NCBI RefSeq assembly: GCF_025685655.1 | Contig: NZ_JAGSYG010000002.1 | Span: 558,001 to 622,000, forward strand | Length of the DNA: 64,000 bases | Reading direction: 5' to 3' | From: Acidicapsa ligni | GTDB taxonomy: Bacteria; Acidobacteriota; Terriglobia; Terriglobales; Acidobacteriaceae | In this document: piece by piece, positions 33,736-43,718 of the stretch | How the letters are laid out: each line of letters opens with the position of its first letter | How positions within the stretch are numbered: the first letter of the stretch is position 1 | Notes under the pieces: model-generated | Databases searched by the model: none | What the model was told of the DNA's origin: nothing | What the model saw: the letters and a program-made list of their open reading frames with translations, nothing else | Position numbers and translations under genes: made by a program

Positions 33736-35820
33736 ATGAAGAAAACGACTCCCAAAACTACTGCAAAAGAGCTACTCTCCGAGACTGGGGGTGAGCTTCA
33801 CCAGGTAGCCGGTGGAACTCATCCGTCTATGACCAATCAAACAGGCACGATCGTCTCTGACGACGAAAATTCTCTCAAAGCCGGACCGCGTGGTCCTTCA
33901 TTGCTGGAAGATCAATTCCTGCTGGAGAAGACTCAACATTTTGACCACGAGAGAATCCCAGAGCGAATCGTGCATGCCCGCGGATTCGGCGCGCATGGAT
34001 TCTTCGAACTCACACACTCCTTGGTAGGTGTGTCGAAGGCCGGTGTACTCAACCGGATCGGCGAAAAGGTTCCTGTTTTTACGCGTTTTTCGACCGTTGC
34101 AGGCAATATGGGTTCAAGCGATCTCGCTCGCGATGTGCGAGGCTTCGCGGTGAAGTTCTACACCCCGGAGGGCAACTGGGATCTTGTGGGGAATAACATC
34201 CCCGTCTTCTTTATCCAGGATGCAATCAAGTTCACTGACCTGATTCACTCGGTCAAGCAGGAGCCGGATCGCGGTTTCCCGCAGGCGCAGTCTGCTCATG
34301 ATACTTTCTGGGACTTCGTTTCGCTCATGCCGGAAAGCACTCATATGCTGATGTGGATCATGTCTGACCGAGCCATACCGCGTTCCCTCAGAATGATGGA
34401 AGGTTTCGGAGTTCATACATTCCGTCTCGTAAACGCTTCGGGTAACTCAACTTTCGCCAAGTTTCACTGGCGTCCAAAGCTTGGGATGCAGTCGGTTTGT
34501 TGGGACGAAGCCGTCAAGATTTCAGGGGCTGATCCTGACTTCCATCGCCGTGACCTCTGGAACGCCATCGCTGATGGAAGCTTCCCCGAATGGGAACTCG
34601 CAGTGCAGCTCTTCGATCAGGAATTTGCGCAAAAATATGAGTTTGACGTTCTCGATGCCACCAAATTGATTCCGGAGGAGATTTTGCCTCTGAAGGTTAT
34701 CGGTCGCATGGTCTTGAACCGCAACGTCGAAAACTACTTTGCCGAGACCGAGCAGGTAGCATACCGAGTCAGCAATGTTGTCCCTGGGATTGACTTCAGC
34801 AACGATCCGTTGCTTCAGGGGAGGCTACTCTCCTACGTCGATACGCAGCTGTCGCGTCTCGGCGGCCCGAACTATCAACAAATTCCAATCAATGCGCCAA
34901 AATGCCCGTTCGCAAACATGCAACGCGATGGACATATGCAGACGCAAGCACAAGCAGGTCGCGTTTCTTATTCGCCAAGTTCTCTGGAGTCGAATACGCC
35001 GCGCCAGTCTCCAGGCGAAGGATTCCGTACGTTCGAGGAGCCGGTTGGCGAAGCGAAGCTAAGGATACGCGCGGAGTCATTTGCCGATCACTTCTCTCAG
35101 GCGAATCAATTCTTCTATTCGCAAACAGAAACCGAGCAGAATCACATCATCTCTGCGTTCATTTTCGAGTTGAGCAAGGTCGAAACCCTTGCGGTTCGTG
35201 AGCGGATGGTCGGGCAGTTGGCGAACGTCGATCCCGCGATCGCAAAACGCATTGCTGCCGGTCTCGGCCTTCAAGGGGCAATCAAGGCAGCCCCGACCAA
35301 GGTCAAGGTTCGCGATGGACTTTCCCCTTCATTGGCTCTCAGCATTCTTGCAAAAGCCAAAGCTACGCTGGAAGGTCGCACGGTCGGTTGCCTCATTGCC
35401 GATGGTTCGGACGGCGCGCTAATCAAGTCTCTGAAGGCAGCCACTGAGAAGGCCGGGGCGAACTTCAAGATCGTCGCGCCGAAAGTAGGAGGGGCGATTG
35501 CGGAAGACGGCACCCTCTTTGAAGCCGATTTCCAACTCGCTGGTGGTCCATCCGTGCTCTTCGACACCGTTTACGTGGCCCTGTCCGATGAGGGAACTCA
35601 ACAACTCTGTTCGGAAGTGGCGGCTGTAGCCTGGGTTCATGACGCGTTCGCTCATCTCAAGGTCATTGGAGGCACGGCAGCCTCACAGCCACTTCTGGAT
35701 GCCGCAGGTGTGGTCGTTGATGATGGCGTGCTTACTGGGATCTCTGCCGCCGCTTTCCTGAAGACGGCAGCCAAGGGTCGAATCTGGAAACGTGAGCCGA
35801 GTGTCCGCACCATCTTCTAG
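33736..35820 (+). CDS. katE: Large-subunit (clade 2, HPII-type) catalase
   Basis: 694 residues, typical of the large monofunctional catalases (about 700) rather than the 480-residue type. Catalytic His in [13 protein letters not shown], Asn in [12 protein letters not shown], and the proximal haem Tyr in [14 protein letters not shown]. The C-terminal domain (from about 540; [26 protein letters not shown]) is the flavodoxin/DJ-1-like fold found in HPII. It removes hydrogen peroxide in the cytoplasm. The start at 33736 has GAGAGG 5 bases before it; an ATG 5 codons earlier is possible. Followed 66 bases later by a membrane-protein gene. Confidence 0.94.
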   Translation: MKKTTPKTTAKELLSETGGELHQVAGGTHPSMTNQTGTIVSDDENSLKAGPRGPSLLEDQFLLEKTQHFDHERIPERIVHARGFGAHGFFELTHSLVGVSKAGVLNRIGEKVPVFTRFSTVAGNMGSSDLARDVRGFAVKFYTPEGNWDLVGNNIPVFFIQDAIKFTDLIHSVKQEPDRGFPQAQSAHDTFWDFVSLMPESTHMLMWIMSDRAIPRSLRMMEGFGVHTFRLVNASGNSTFAKFHWRPKLGMQSVCWDEAVKISGADPDFHRRDLWNAIADGSFPEWELAVQLFDQEFAQKYEFDVLDATKLIPEEILPLKVIGRMVLNRNVENYFAETEQVAYRVSNVVPGIDFSNDPLLQGRLLSYVDTQLSRLGGPNYQQIPINAPKCPFANMQRDGHMQTQAQAGRVSYSPSSLESNTPRQSPGEGFRTFEEPVGEAKLRIRAESFADHFSQANQFFYSQTETEQNHIISAFIFELSKVETLAVRERMVGQLANVDPAIAKRIAAGLGLQGAIKAAPTKVKVRDGLSPSLALSILAKAKATLEGRTVGCLIADGSDGALIKSLKAATEKAGANFKIVAPKVGGAIAEDGTLFEADFQLAGGPSVLFDTVYVALSDEGTQQLCSEVAAVAWVHDAFAHLKVIGGTAASQPLLDAAGVVVDDGVLTGISAAAFLKTAAKGRIWKREPSVRTIF

Positions 35821-35886
35821 GGTTCAAAGCAGAACTACAAGTGTTCGCAACGACTCAAAACCAAGATTTAGAAAGTGGGAAGATTG

Positions 35887-36714
35887 ATGGACAATTTTGC
35901 GGAAACAACGTTTTCTACAACACACGCTCATCAGGAGGCTCATGCCTCGGGAGTCTCCTGGTCAGCGGTATTCGCAGGAGCCTTCGCCATCGCATCGCTG
36001 GCGCTCATCCTGTTGGCGCTAGGCTCTGGTCTTGGCCTGTCCTCTGTGTCGCTTTGGTCGAACGAGGGAGTTTCCTCATCGACCATCGGCACAGCTACGA
36101 TCCTCTGGCTGATCTTTGCCGAACTCGCAAGTTCAGCGATGGGCGGTTACCTCGCTGGCCGATTGCGTACAAAGTGGTCAACCGTGCATTCGGATGAGGT
36201 TTATTTCCGGGATACGGTTCACGGCTTTATTGCTTGGTCAGTCGCACTCGTTGTCACCGCGGCTTTCCTTGGTGCTGCGGCAACGTCGCTGACAGGGGCT
36301 TCGTTATCTTCTGGTCCCGTTCCCAGGCCAAATGTCTCGGAAGGCCCAAATGCTTACTTTGTTGACGCTTTATTCCGGGGTGACACGGGGAAAGATGACG
36401 CGTTGACAGCATCCAAACGAGGTGAAGTCAGCGTGATTTTCGCGAACGCATTGAAACTCGGAAGTATGCCCGCAAATGACCAGAGTTACTTAGATCAGCT
36501 CGTGAGTAGAGACACCGGACTCAGCGCATCAGACGCGGATAAGCGCGTCATCGCAACTTTGACCGATGCTCAGCAAACTTCGGAAAAGGCGCGGAAGGCG
36601 ATCGCTCACACTCTACTTTGGGCGTTCATTGCATTGCTCATCGGCGCATTCTCCGCGAGTTTCGCCGCTACTCTTGGCGGTCGTCAGAGGGATCACGTAA
36701 TTACAACCCTCTAG
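35887..36714 (+). CDS. Polytopic membrane protein of unknown function
   Basis: 275 residues from ATG 35887 (GGGA 6 bases upstream). Three N-terminal hydrophobic spans (SWSAVFAGAFAIASLALILL, TIGTATILWLIFAELASSAM, AWSVALVVTAAFLGAAATSL), a soluble central region of about 90 residues with a helical DAQQTSEKARKAIAHT, and a last span LLWAFIALLIGAFSASFAAT. The GxLAGRLR after TM2 is a small-residue motif. I do not recognise the family; similar proteins sit beside stress genes in other bacteria as far as I recall. Same direction as the catalase, and a 24-residue miniprotein gene follows it at 47 bases, so a stress operon is plausible. Confidence 0.75.
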   Translation: MDNFAETTFSTTHAHQEAHASGVSWSAVFAGAFAIASLALILLALGSGLGLSSVSLWSNEGVSSSTIGTATILWLIFAELASSAMGGYLAGRLRTKWSTVHSDEVYFRDTVHGFIAWSVALVVTAAFLGAAATSLTGASLSSGPVPRPNVSEGPNAYFVDALFRGDTGKDDALTASKRGEVSVIFANALKLGSMPANDQSYLDQLVSRDTGLSASDADKRVIATLTDAQQTSEKARKAIAHTLLWAFIALLIGAFSASFAATLGGRQRDHVITTL

Positions 36715-36761
36715 TCAGAGTCGTTCCAAAACATTCAGCCCGATATATCAAGGAGTTCTAA

Positions 36762-36836
36762 ATGCGTTCGATCTTGCTTCTTCTACTTGGCGTGCCAATT
36801 CCCATCGTCATCTTGATTGCGCTATTTAGCCATTGA
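36762..36836 (+). CDS. 24-residue single-span membrane miniprotein
   Basis: MRSILLLLLGVPIPIVILIA then LFSH. One hydrophobic helix with a Pro-Ile-Pro kink. The ATG at 36762 has AAGGAG at an ideal distance (6 bases), which makes this a real gene despite its size. It follows the membrane protein at 35887-36714, and the next gene (minus strand) begins 8 bases after its stop, so the two transcripts converge. Function unknown; similar tiny Leu/Ile-rich proteins are annotated as hypothetical in many bacteria. Confidence 0.65.
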   Translation: MRSILLLLLGVPIPIVILIALFSH

Positions 36837-36844
36837 AAGCCTGG

Positions 36845-37312
36845 CTAAGATTGCTGATTTTTGAGGTGCTCAATTAGCTTGAGTGGGTGAATAGGCTTCG
36901 CGATCAATTCGAACTCGAAGCCTTGCCTGTAACCGTCCATCAGAATCTCTGAAATCCCAGCTTGCCCTGAGAACAACAATATTCGTGTGGTCGGAAACAT
37001 TTTGCGGAGAGAAATAGCAAGTTCGACCCCGTTCATTCGCGGCATCAGGACATCCGAGAGCACATAATCTGGCTGAAAGTGTGCAACCGTTTCAAGCGCA
37101 TCCCAGCCATCGTAAGCGGCAACGACATGGAAACCATTCATTTCAAGGATTTCCTTCAGCGTGTCGGCGATCCGACGTTCATCATCGACGACCAGCACTG
37201 TCGGTCGGCTTCGATGTAGTTCCTCTGAGCCCTTCGCATCGGTTAAAGATCCCATCTGATTCCGAAAGAATTCATCACCGGCCAGGATATAACCAGATGG
37301 CATTTCAAACAT
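36845..37312 (-). CDS. Single-domain response regulator (receiver only)
   Basis: 155 residues from ATG 37312 (CAAGGG about 8 bases upstream). Receiver fold: acidic pocket LVVDDERR, phosphoacceptor Asp in YVLSDVLMPRMNG, and LIAKPIHP with the conserved Lys. No DNA-binding or other output domain follows; the protein ends after the last receiver helix. About 40 residues precede the receiver, starting FEMPSGYILAGDEFFR. It follows the PAS histidine kinase by 26 bases, so it is probably its partner. Such stand-alone receivers act by protein contact or in phosphorelays. Confidence 0.82.
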   Translation of the reverse strand: MFEMPSGYILAGDEFFRNQMGSLTDAKGSEELHRSRPTVLVVDDERRIADTLKEILEMNGFHVVAAYDGWDALETVAHFQPDYVLSDVLMPRMNGVELAISLRKMFPTTRILLFSGQAGISEILMDGYRQGFEFELIAKPIHPLKLIEHLKNQQS

Positions 37313-37338
37313 CACATGCCCTTGTAGGTGCGATTGTC

Positions 37339-38910
37339 TCACTGTCGGTCCCCCGCAAGAGGCGACGCAGGTAGGGCGAAGGGTATGAAGACGGTGATAG
37401 TCGTGCCCACGCCGTTCTCTTTCCCTGTGCTGCTGGCAACTGAAATCTGACCGCCGCGTCTTTCGATCAGCTGCCTTGCCACCCACAATCCGATCCCCGT
37501 TCCGAGGTCACCCTTGGTTGTGAAGAACGGCTCGAAGATCTTCCCCAGGTGTTCAGGCTTGATTCCCGTTCCAGTGTCGCGAACGACAACTTGAATTCCG
37601 TCCCCGGTAGGGCCAGTCAGTTTACGGATGGAAATCTGGAGCACTCCCCCCTGGCGCATCGAATCGAGGGCGTTCGCAACGATATTGGAGAAGACCTGAA
37701 GAATCTCACCTTTGCTGACGGCGATTTTTTGCAGATCATCGAATTGTGTATCTACCGAAATTTCGGTCGACAGAAGTCGCGAGCTGTATACCCCAAGTAC
37801 GTTCTGGATGAGATCGTGGAGATGAACCTCGGAGGGAGAACCCGTGTCCTTGTAGTAACCGAGGGTTTGTCGAGCGATATGGGAGACTCGATCAAGTTCC
37901 TCTTCCGCCGTGAGTAGATATTGATTGACCTTTCCGTCCGCCATGCTGTGCAGGCGCGCCAGAAAGATCAGGTTCATTACCGCTTCAAGTGGATTATTGA
38001 TCTCGTGAGCGATCGTGGCGGCCATTCGCCCGGTGGCCGCAAGTTTTTCCGATTGGATCAATAAGCGCTCAATTCGCTTCCGATCCGAAATGTCGCGAGC
38101 GATCTTTGAAGCGCCTATTACCTTGCCCGTACCATTTCTTATAGGAGAGATTGTTACTGAAACCTCGACGCTCTCTCCCGTATTCCTTCTGCGTGTGGTC
38201 TCGTAATGATCGATACGTTCCCCAATTCTCAGTTTTCGCAGGATTTCGTATTCTTCGTAATACAGGTCCTCCGGAATAATCCGCAGCAGGGGCTGCCCGA
38301 CCATCTCTTCCGAGGTATAACCAAACATCTTGCGGGCACCTTCATTCCAACTCGTAACAATCCCATTGAGGTCTTTGCTGACAATGGCGTCGTCTGCGGA
38401 ATCGACGATAGCTGCAAGCCTGAAACGGCTCTCATCGTTTTGCGCGCGATTGGAGAGATCACACGCAACTTTGGAAGCTCCAATCACGCGGCCATCGATG
38501 TTCCTAACCGGGTAGACGGTTACCGAAACAGGTATGTTTCCACCATCCTTCTTGAGCCAGTTAGTTTCGTAAGGAGAGATCGGTTCATCCTCTTTTAGCT
38601 TTCGCAGTAGCTCGTTTTCTTGGCCATGAAACTCCAGGGGAATAAGCCGGAGCATCGATTGTCCCAGGATCTCTTCCTCTTGATAGCCGAATACTTGGGC
38701 TGCGGCCTTATTCCAACTAAGGATCTTTCCCGTTAGGTCTTTAGTGATGATGGGGTCTGGTGAAGAGTTCACTAAGGCGGCAAAGTGCAGACGCGTATCT
38801 GCAGCTATATTGCTGCCATCGTTGGGCTGGTCGGAAGGAAAAGTGTCGGGTCCGAGTTGCAATGCAATTGACTCCAAAGAAGTTCTGCGAAAAGACAGGG
38901 CAAAAACCAC
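37339..38910 (-). CDS. Soluble PAS-PAS sensor histidine kinase
   Basis: 523 residues, no transmembrane segment. Two PAS domains (about 42-155 and 165-285; both have SWNxxAxxxFGY-type cores, WNKAAAQVFGYQEEE and WNEGARKMFGYTSEE), then a HisKA region with the phosphoacceptor His in TIAHEINNPLEAV and a HATPase with IVANALDSM (N box), DTGTGIKPEHLGKIFEPFFT (G1/F) and TGIGLWVARQL (G2). It senses a cytoplasmic signal. The start appears to be GTG 38910 with a poor ribosome site. It lies about 340 bases downstream of RND pump 2 on the same strand and immediately upstream of a single-domain receiver. Confidence 0.88.
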   Translation of the reverse strand: MVFALSFRRTSLESIALQLGPDTFPSDQPNDGSNIAADTRLHFAALVNSSPDPIITKDLTGKILSWNKAAAQVFGYQEEEILGQSMLRLIPLEFHGQENELLRKLKEDEPISPYETNWLKKDGGNIPVSVTVYPVRNIDGRVIGASKVACDLSNRAQNDESRFRLAAIVDSADDAIVSKDLNGIVTSWNEGARKMFGYTSEEMVGQPLLRIIPEDLYYEEYEILRKLRIGERIDHYETTRRRNTGESVEVSVTISPIRNGTGKVIGASKIARDISDRKRIERLLIQSEKLAATGRMAATIAHEINNPLEAVMNLIFLARLHSMADGKVNQYLLTAEEELDRVSHIARQTLGYYKDTGSPSEVHLHDLIQNVLGVYSSRLLSTEISVDTQFDDLQKIAVSKGEILQVFSNIVANALDSMRQGGVLQISIRKLTGPTGDGIQVVVRDTGTGIKPEHLGKIFEPFFTTKGDLGTGIGLWVARQLIERRGGQISVASSTGKENGVGTTITVFIPFALPASPLAGDRQ

Positions 38911-39143
38911 GCTAGGATTTTAGATGCAGGCTTTCCGGAAGGAGTTTTGTCGGATACACAATCCCATGCAAAACAATCTGATCGCGACGCAAGTATATCG
39001 CGGACGTTGAGAACAACTGCAAGTGCAATGATACCGCCCATCGCCACCAGCAACACGGGGATCGGCATGAGCACAGTGATGCCACCTAAGAGTGCTACAA
39101 AGCTAAACGTGATGAGAAGTCCGATCGCAAGTGCGACAGCCAA
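38805..39143 (-). CDS. Possible small membrane protein, questionable end
   Basis: The first 55 residues from TTG 39143 hold two strong hydrophobic spans (LAIGLLITFSFVALLGGITVL and PVLLVAMGGIIALAVVLNV) and look genuine. The in-frame sequence upstream remains open to the end of the RND gene and reads LPPLITAIKLAVALAIGLL, so the true start may be further upstream. The C-terminal half overlaps the kinase gene by 106 bases in another frame and looks non-coding, so the gene is probably truncated, frameshifted or shorter than drawn. No ribosome site. Low confidence. Confidence 0.3.
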   Translation of the reverse strand: MAVALAIGLLITFSFVALLGGITVLMPIPVLLVAMGGIIALAVVLNVRDILASRSDCFAWDCVSDKTPSGKPASKILAWFLPCLFAELLWSQLHCNSDPTLFLPTSPTMAAI

Positions 39144-39247
39144 TTTAATAGCCGTAATCAGCGGCGGGAGTTGAGCAGAATGAATATGGAGCGCACGATT
39201 AAGGGCTGCATGGTGCTCTCCTCTTTTCAGGGCGATGCCTGTGTTGT

Positions 39248-42200
39248 CTAAGATCCCACGTTCTCCGCCTTGTTGCCATACACAAGGTAGAAGCCAGCGG
39301 GAACAAGAAATACAGTGAGCAGAACTGAAATGGTGAGGCCACCAATGAGAGCCTGCGCTAGTGGAGCATACGACTCGCTGCCTTCACCGAGCTTGAGCGC
39401 CATTGGCAAAAGGCCAATCAGCGTCGCCAGGGATGTCATCAGAATTGGACGTAGTCGAACACGGCAGGATGTCGTAATGGCCTGGCGTACACCCATATCC
39501 TCTTTCAGCAAATGGTGCGCAAATTCCACGATCAGGATGCTGTTCGAGAGGGCGATGCCCGCCAGCATGACCACGCCCATCAACGACATCACATTAAGGG
39601 TAGTCCGAAATGCGAGCAACGCCAGGATCACGCCAGTGATGCCTGGCGGGAGAGCCAGTAGGATGATGAACGGGTCCATAAAAGATCGGAATTGGGCAAC
39701 AAGTACGAGATACAGCAGCACAACCGACAGAACCAGCCCAACGGCGAAGCTGCGAAACGATGAGTTCATCGATGCTACGCTGCCGGTGAGCGAAACGTTT
39801 ATTCCGTGCGGAGGATTTGCTGAATCCACAATGGCTTGAATCTCTTTGGAAATGCGACCCAGATCTTCGCCCTGCGGTCGCACGTAGATGTCCATGACCC
39901 GCCTGATCTGGGTATGATCCATTTCCGTTGGCGCATTGAATTGCTCAATGCTTGCGACCATATCCAGCCGTGTAGGCTGTATGACATTTGTTCCATGCAG
40001 CGGAATGGCTTTCAAATCATCGAGCGATTTGATCTGACCCTCTTTGTACATCACGGTAAGAAAATAGTTATTCCCACTGTTTGGATCAATCCAGATGCTG
40101 GGTGCAATCATCTGGTTCGAGGTGAGGGCAGTGATGATATTTGAAACCACTTCTTTCTCTGTTAATCCAAGTTCGCTCGCCCGGGTGCGGTCGATACCGA
40201 TGCGCAGAGACGGATAGTCGATATCCTGTGGAATATAAACGTCAGCTACTCCGCGCACGGCTCGAATGCGACCGGCGATCTGCTGCGCAACTCCGAAGTC
40301 TGCCGTCATGTCATTGCCCGCCACCCGAACATCGATAGGCGCAGGGGAACCCATATTGAGAACACCGTCAACGAGGCTGCCTGAGGAGTAGAAGGTCTGC
40401 AGTTCAGGAAGTTCCTTCGCGATCGCCTGCTTCATTTCATCGATGTACTCGAAGCTGCTCGTCTTGTGGTCAGAGGCGAGCGCGACTTGCGTAAAGCCTG
40501 TATGCATCGCAGAGTTTGGCGAAAAGAGCGCTGAGAATCCCGGATCGACACCAATGTTGGTGACGGTCATGCCCATGTCATGCTGAGACACGATCCGATG
40601 CACGATCGCTTCAATCTTGGCTGCCTCTCCTTCCGTCGCTTCAAGCTTCGTGCCGGAGGGCGCTTTGAAGTTGATGACGAATTGGCCTGCATCCGTGCGT
40701 GGGAAAAACGACAGTCCAAGCAACGGAAAGAGAAGAAGACTGCAAGCAAAGGCCAGGCCAAAGCCAGCGAGCGTGACGCGCGGCGCATCGAGAACGCGAC
40801 CGACCAGTTTGTCGTATCGATGTAGCAGTGAATCGAAGCCCGCAGTAAAACGCGCGTTGAATCGCGACCATAAACCGGTGTTGTGCCTGCCCATCGATGG
40901 CGGAACAGCTTCTTCTGTCTCTGCTGACTCATGGATAACGTCTCCGTGGGGACTCTTGATATAACGAGAACAAAAGAGTGGCACCACGGTTAATGCAACG
41001 AAATATGAGGCAAAGAGCGAGATGACAACAGCCAAGGCAAGGGCTGAGAAGAGAAACTTGCTGACGCCGAATAACAACGTGACCGGAAAGAAAACCACGA
41101 CGGTGGTGAGAGTTCCAGCAAGAACTGGCAGCGCGACTTCGCGACCGCCTCTCTCAGCGGCGACGACCGGCGCTTCGCCCTCTTCAAGATGACGAAAGAT
41201 ATTTTCCAGCACCACCACCGAGTTGTCGATGAGGCGCGAAAGCGCTAGTGCCAGCCCTCCGAGCACCATGCTGTTAATGGAACTGCCTGACAGTTTGAGA
41301 ACAAAAAAGGTCGTTAACAAGGAAAGCGGGATAGAGAAGAAGACAGCGATGGTCGCTCGCATGCTGCCTAAAAAGATCAAGATCATTAGGCAAGTAAGGA
41401 AGAGTCCGATGCCTCCCTCATGTAGCAGCGTTTCGATCGCTGTCTTCACGAAGCGCGACTGATCGAATACCACTTTGCTCTTCAGGGATGACGGAACGTC
41501 ATATAACTTCTTCAGCGTGTCTTGGACGCCGTTCACGATAGCGATTGTGTTGGAATCGCCGCCCTGCTTGAAGATCGGGATATAGACTGCCCGCTGCCCA
41601 TCGACACGAACAATGTTGTACTGCAATCCAAATGAATCCTGCGGCGTTGCTACATCACCAACCCGTACGGGCGACTCTCCCACCATTTTGAGTGGAACCT
41701 GAGCGATATCGGCGCTGCCCTTAAGCATGGAGTTGGTGTAGATGTTGTAGTCGTAACGTCCGATCTGTACGTCACCCGCCGGAAGGATCACGTTCGCATC
41801 GTTTACTGAACGAACAACGTCCATCGGGCTGAGTTGATTGGCCTCCAACTTGTACGGGTCAGCATAGAGCATGATCTGCCGCCAACGACCACCAAATGGC
41901 TGAGGCACCGATGCTCCTGCAACACTAGCCAACTGGTTGCGGACGAAATTTTGTCCTATGTCCTTCAGCTTGCTTTCATTGAGCCCTGAACCGCTCAAAG
42001 GTACAAGAGCCACTGGAATACTGGAGGCATCCTGTTTCAGTACGATTGGCGGATAAGTGCCGGGCGGCATGTCACGCAGATCGCTCATGGCCAACGAAGA
42101 GATAGTTGCCGCGTCTGCATCGGGGTCAGTTCCAGCACGAAAGTAAACCTTGACCAGGCTCACGCCAGGAAGAGAACGCGACTCCATGTGATCAATACCA

Positions 42201-42418
42201 CCGGCGAGAGTGAACTGCCTCTCTAAGTGGTAAGTAATGTTTGTCTCAATCTGCTGAGGGGGCATGCCGGAATAGAAAGTGGCGACCGCTACTACCGGGA
42301 GATTGATCGGAGGAAACATGTCCACCGGCATGTCGGCGACGCTGACCGTGCCCAGGATCATAATGACGAGGCATAGCACTACGATCAGATATGGGTTCCG
42401 TATAGAAAATCCCGACAT
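39248..42418 (-). CDS. RND efflux pump inner-membrane subunit (pump 2)
   Basis: 1056 residues, opens SGFSIRNPYLIVVLCLVIM. Two homologous halves with large periplasmic loops (PPGTYPPIVLKQDASSIPVA; HGINVSLTGSVASMNSSFRS). TM4 reads LALSRLIDNSVVVLENIF: the usual Asp-Asp proton pair is Asp398-Asn399. TM10 reads GIALSNSILIVEF, with Ser where AcrB has Lys940. TM11 is RLRPILMTSLATLIG. The periplasmic motif set differs from pumps 1 and 3, so this is a separate branch. The ATG at 42418 has GAGGAAG upstream at a longish distance. Its adaptor gene ends 59 bases upstream. Substrate unknown. Confidence 0.92.
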   Translation of the reverse strand: MSGFSIRNPYLIVVLCLVIMILGTVSVADMPVDMFPPINLPVVAVATFYSGMPPQQIETNITYHLERQFTLAGGIDHMESRSLPGVSLVKVYFRAGTDPDADAATISSLAMSDLRDMPPGTYPPIVLKQDASSIPVALVPLSGSGLNESKLKDIGQNFVRNQLASVAGASVPQPFGGRWRQIMLYADPYKLEANQLSPMDVVRSVNDANVILPAGDVQIGRYDYNIYTNSMLKGSADIAQVPLKMVGESPVRVGDVATPQDSFGLQYNIVRVDGQRAVYIPIFKQGGDSNTIAIVNGVQDTLKKLYDVPSSLKSKVVFDQSRFVKTAIETLLHEGGIGLFLTCLMILIFLGSMRATIAVFFSIPLSLLTTFFVLKLSGSSINSMVLGGLALALSRLIDNSVVVLENIFRHLEEGEAPVVAAERGGREVALPVLAGTLTTVVVFFPVTLLFGVSKFLFSALALAVVISLFASYFVALTVVPLFCSRYIKSPHGDVIHESAETEEAVPPSMGRHNTGLWSRFNARFTAGFDSLLHRYDKLVGRVLDAPRVTLAGFGLAFACSLLLFPLLGLSFFPRTDAGQFVINFKAPSGTKLEATEGEAAKIEAIVHRIVSQHDMGMTVTNIGVDPGFSALFSPNSAMHTGFTQVALASDHKTSSFEYIDEMKQAIAKELPELQTFYSSGSLVDGVLNMGSPAPIDVRVAGNDMTADFGVAQQIAGRIRAVRGVADVYIPQDIDYPSLRIGIDRTRASELGLTEKEVVSNIITALTSNQMIAPSIWIDPNSGNNYFLTVMYKEGQIKSLDDLKAIPLHGTNVIQPTRLDMVASIEQFNAPTEMDHTQIRRVMDIYVRPQGEDLGRISKEIQAIVDSANPPHGINVSLTGSVASMNSSFRSFAVGLVLSVVLLYLVLVAQFRSFMDPFIILLALPPGITGVILALLAFRTTLNVMSLMGVVMLAGIALSNSILIVEFAHHLLKEDMGVRQAITTSCRVRLRPILMTSLATLIGLLPMALKLGEGSESYAPLAQALIGGLTISVLLTVFLVPAGFYLVYGNKAENVGS

Positions 42419-42477
42419 GCTGCTGACTCTTCCTCTCTACTGCGGTTTGTCACGCCGGTCCGGTAGTCCGGCATCGC

Positions 42478-43710
42478 TTAGCTGTGAACTGCTGAGGTTT
42501 CGTAACCAGCGGGCTGGGCATCAACCTTTTCCCCGTCCGACAATCCGGTATGGCGGCCAACAATCACCTTGTCTCCGCTTTGCAGTCCGGACAGAATCTC
42601 GACACGAGTGGGCGTCTGCAATCCAGTCTCCACCTGAACGAGATGAACAACACCGTCGCGGACAATGTAAGTCTGCTGGACGCTCGTCCCTAGGCCATCA
42701 ACCGCATCGAGCGGAACACTCAAGACGTTCGGTCGGGCTGCCAGATGGAGATGAACTTCGGCGTACATCCCAGGTACCAACGTTCCACCTGGGTTTGGAA
42801 CATCGACTTCAGTGTCCATCGTGCGCGTGGCCATCTGCACTGAGTCAGCATGACGAGTGACCTTGCCTTGTAAGGTTTTGCCGAGGCTCATGATATTCAC
42901 GTCTACAACCTGGCCATCGCGAATTTCAGAGACAGCACTGACAGGAACTGGCAGGATCAGCCGTAAGAGATCGTTCTGCGCCAGCTTCACAATCGGCATC
43001 GCCTGCGATTGAGACGAAATTCCAGCCTGAATCATCGATCCAGTGTTTGCGTAGCGCTTGGTGATCACGCCATTGAAGGGTGCCCGGATCGTTGCATACT
43101 GCATCATGGCGACAGCCCGCGAATATTCCGATTCTGCACCTGCTTTGCTCTCCTGCGCAGCCCTCAAGGATGAAGTGGCACTTGCAAGTTGAGCGGCCGC
43201 TTCCAGTTGCCGAGATTGGGCAACGTCGATCTCCTGCCGTGGCACTAGCCCCTTGTCCCTCGTTGCTACATCCTGGATTCGTTTGAACGAAAGAGATGCA
43301 ATGTCGGCTCCCGCCTGGGCTCTCTGAATAGCAGCCTGCGCGGTTACGATATTCGCATCGGCTCCGGCCACTCCTGCTTTCGCCTTGGCTACGTCATCCT
43401 GAATTTCAGGAACATCAAGCGTGGCAAGAACAGCATTCTGCTTTACATGATCGCCAATATCGACACCGATCGATTTCACATATCCGGCAATCTTCGCCAT
43501 GACATCAACTTCCTGGTACGGGCGAAATTCAGCCGTAAGCACAAGATCGTTTTCCAGGCTTGCTGTTCCAACCGTCGCCACAGGGACAGTCGTTATAGCA
43601 GCGCTTGGCGCGACCGTTGACCTACACGAAGTCAAGAGACAGGCTGCAGTGACCGGCAACGCCGCGATTGAAATCTTTCTCAGATAAGCCATCCTATGGG
43701 ACCTTCTCAT
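42478..43710 (-). CDS. RND pump 2 periplasmic adaptor, lipoprotein
   Basis: 410 residues from ATG 43710 (AAAGG 5 bases upstream); an ATG 6 codons later is possible. Signal peptide with lipobox LLTSC, so the mature protein is lipid-anchored at Cys. Barrel-sandwich halves (VMAKIAGYVKSIGVDIGDHV; YATIRAPFNGVITKRYANTG), an Ala-rich coiled-coil hairpin between about 100 and 215, then beta-barrel and membrane-proximal domains (LSVPLDAVDGLG). It links the pump to the TolC-like channel encoded upstream. Starts 8 bases after the channel gene's stop. Confidence 0.9.
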   Translation of the reverse strand: MRRSHRMAYLRKISIAALPVTAACLLTSCRSTVAPSAAITTVPVATVGTASLENDLVLTAEFRPYQEVDVMAKIAGYVKSIGVDIGDHVKQNAVLATLDVPEIQDDVAKAKAGVAGADANIVTAQAAIQRAQAGADIASLSFKRIQDVATRDKGLVPRQEIDVAQSRQLEAAAQLASATSSLRAAQESKAGAESEYSRAVAMMQYATIRAPFNGVITKRYANTGSMIQAGISSQSQAMPIVKLAQNDLLRLILPVPVSAVSEIRDGQVVDVNIMSLGKTLQGKVTRHADSVQMATRTMDTEVDVPNPGGTLVPGMYAEVHLHLAARPNVLSVPLDAVDGLGTSVQQTYIVRDGVVHLVQVETGLQTPTRVEILSGLQSGDKVIVGRHTGLSDGEKVDAQPAGYETSAVHS

Positions 43711-43718
43711 TGGACCTT

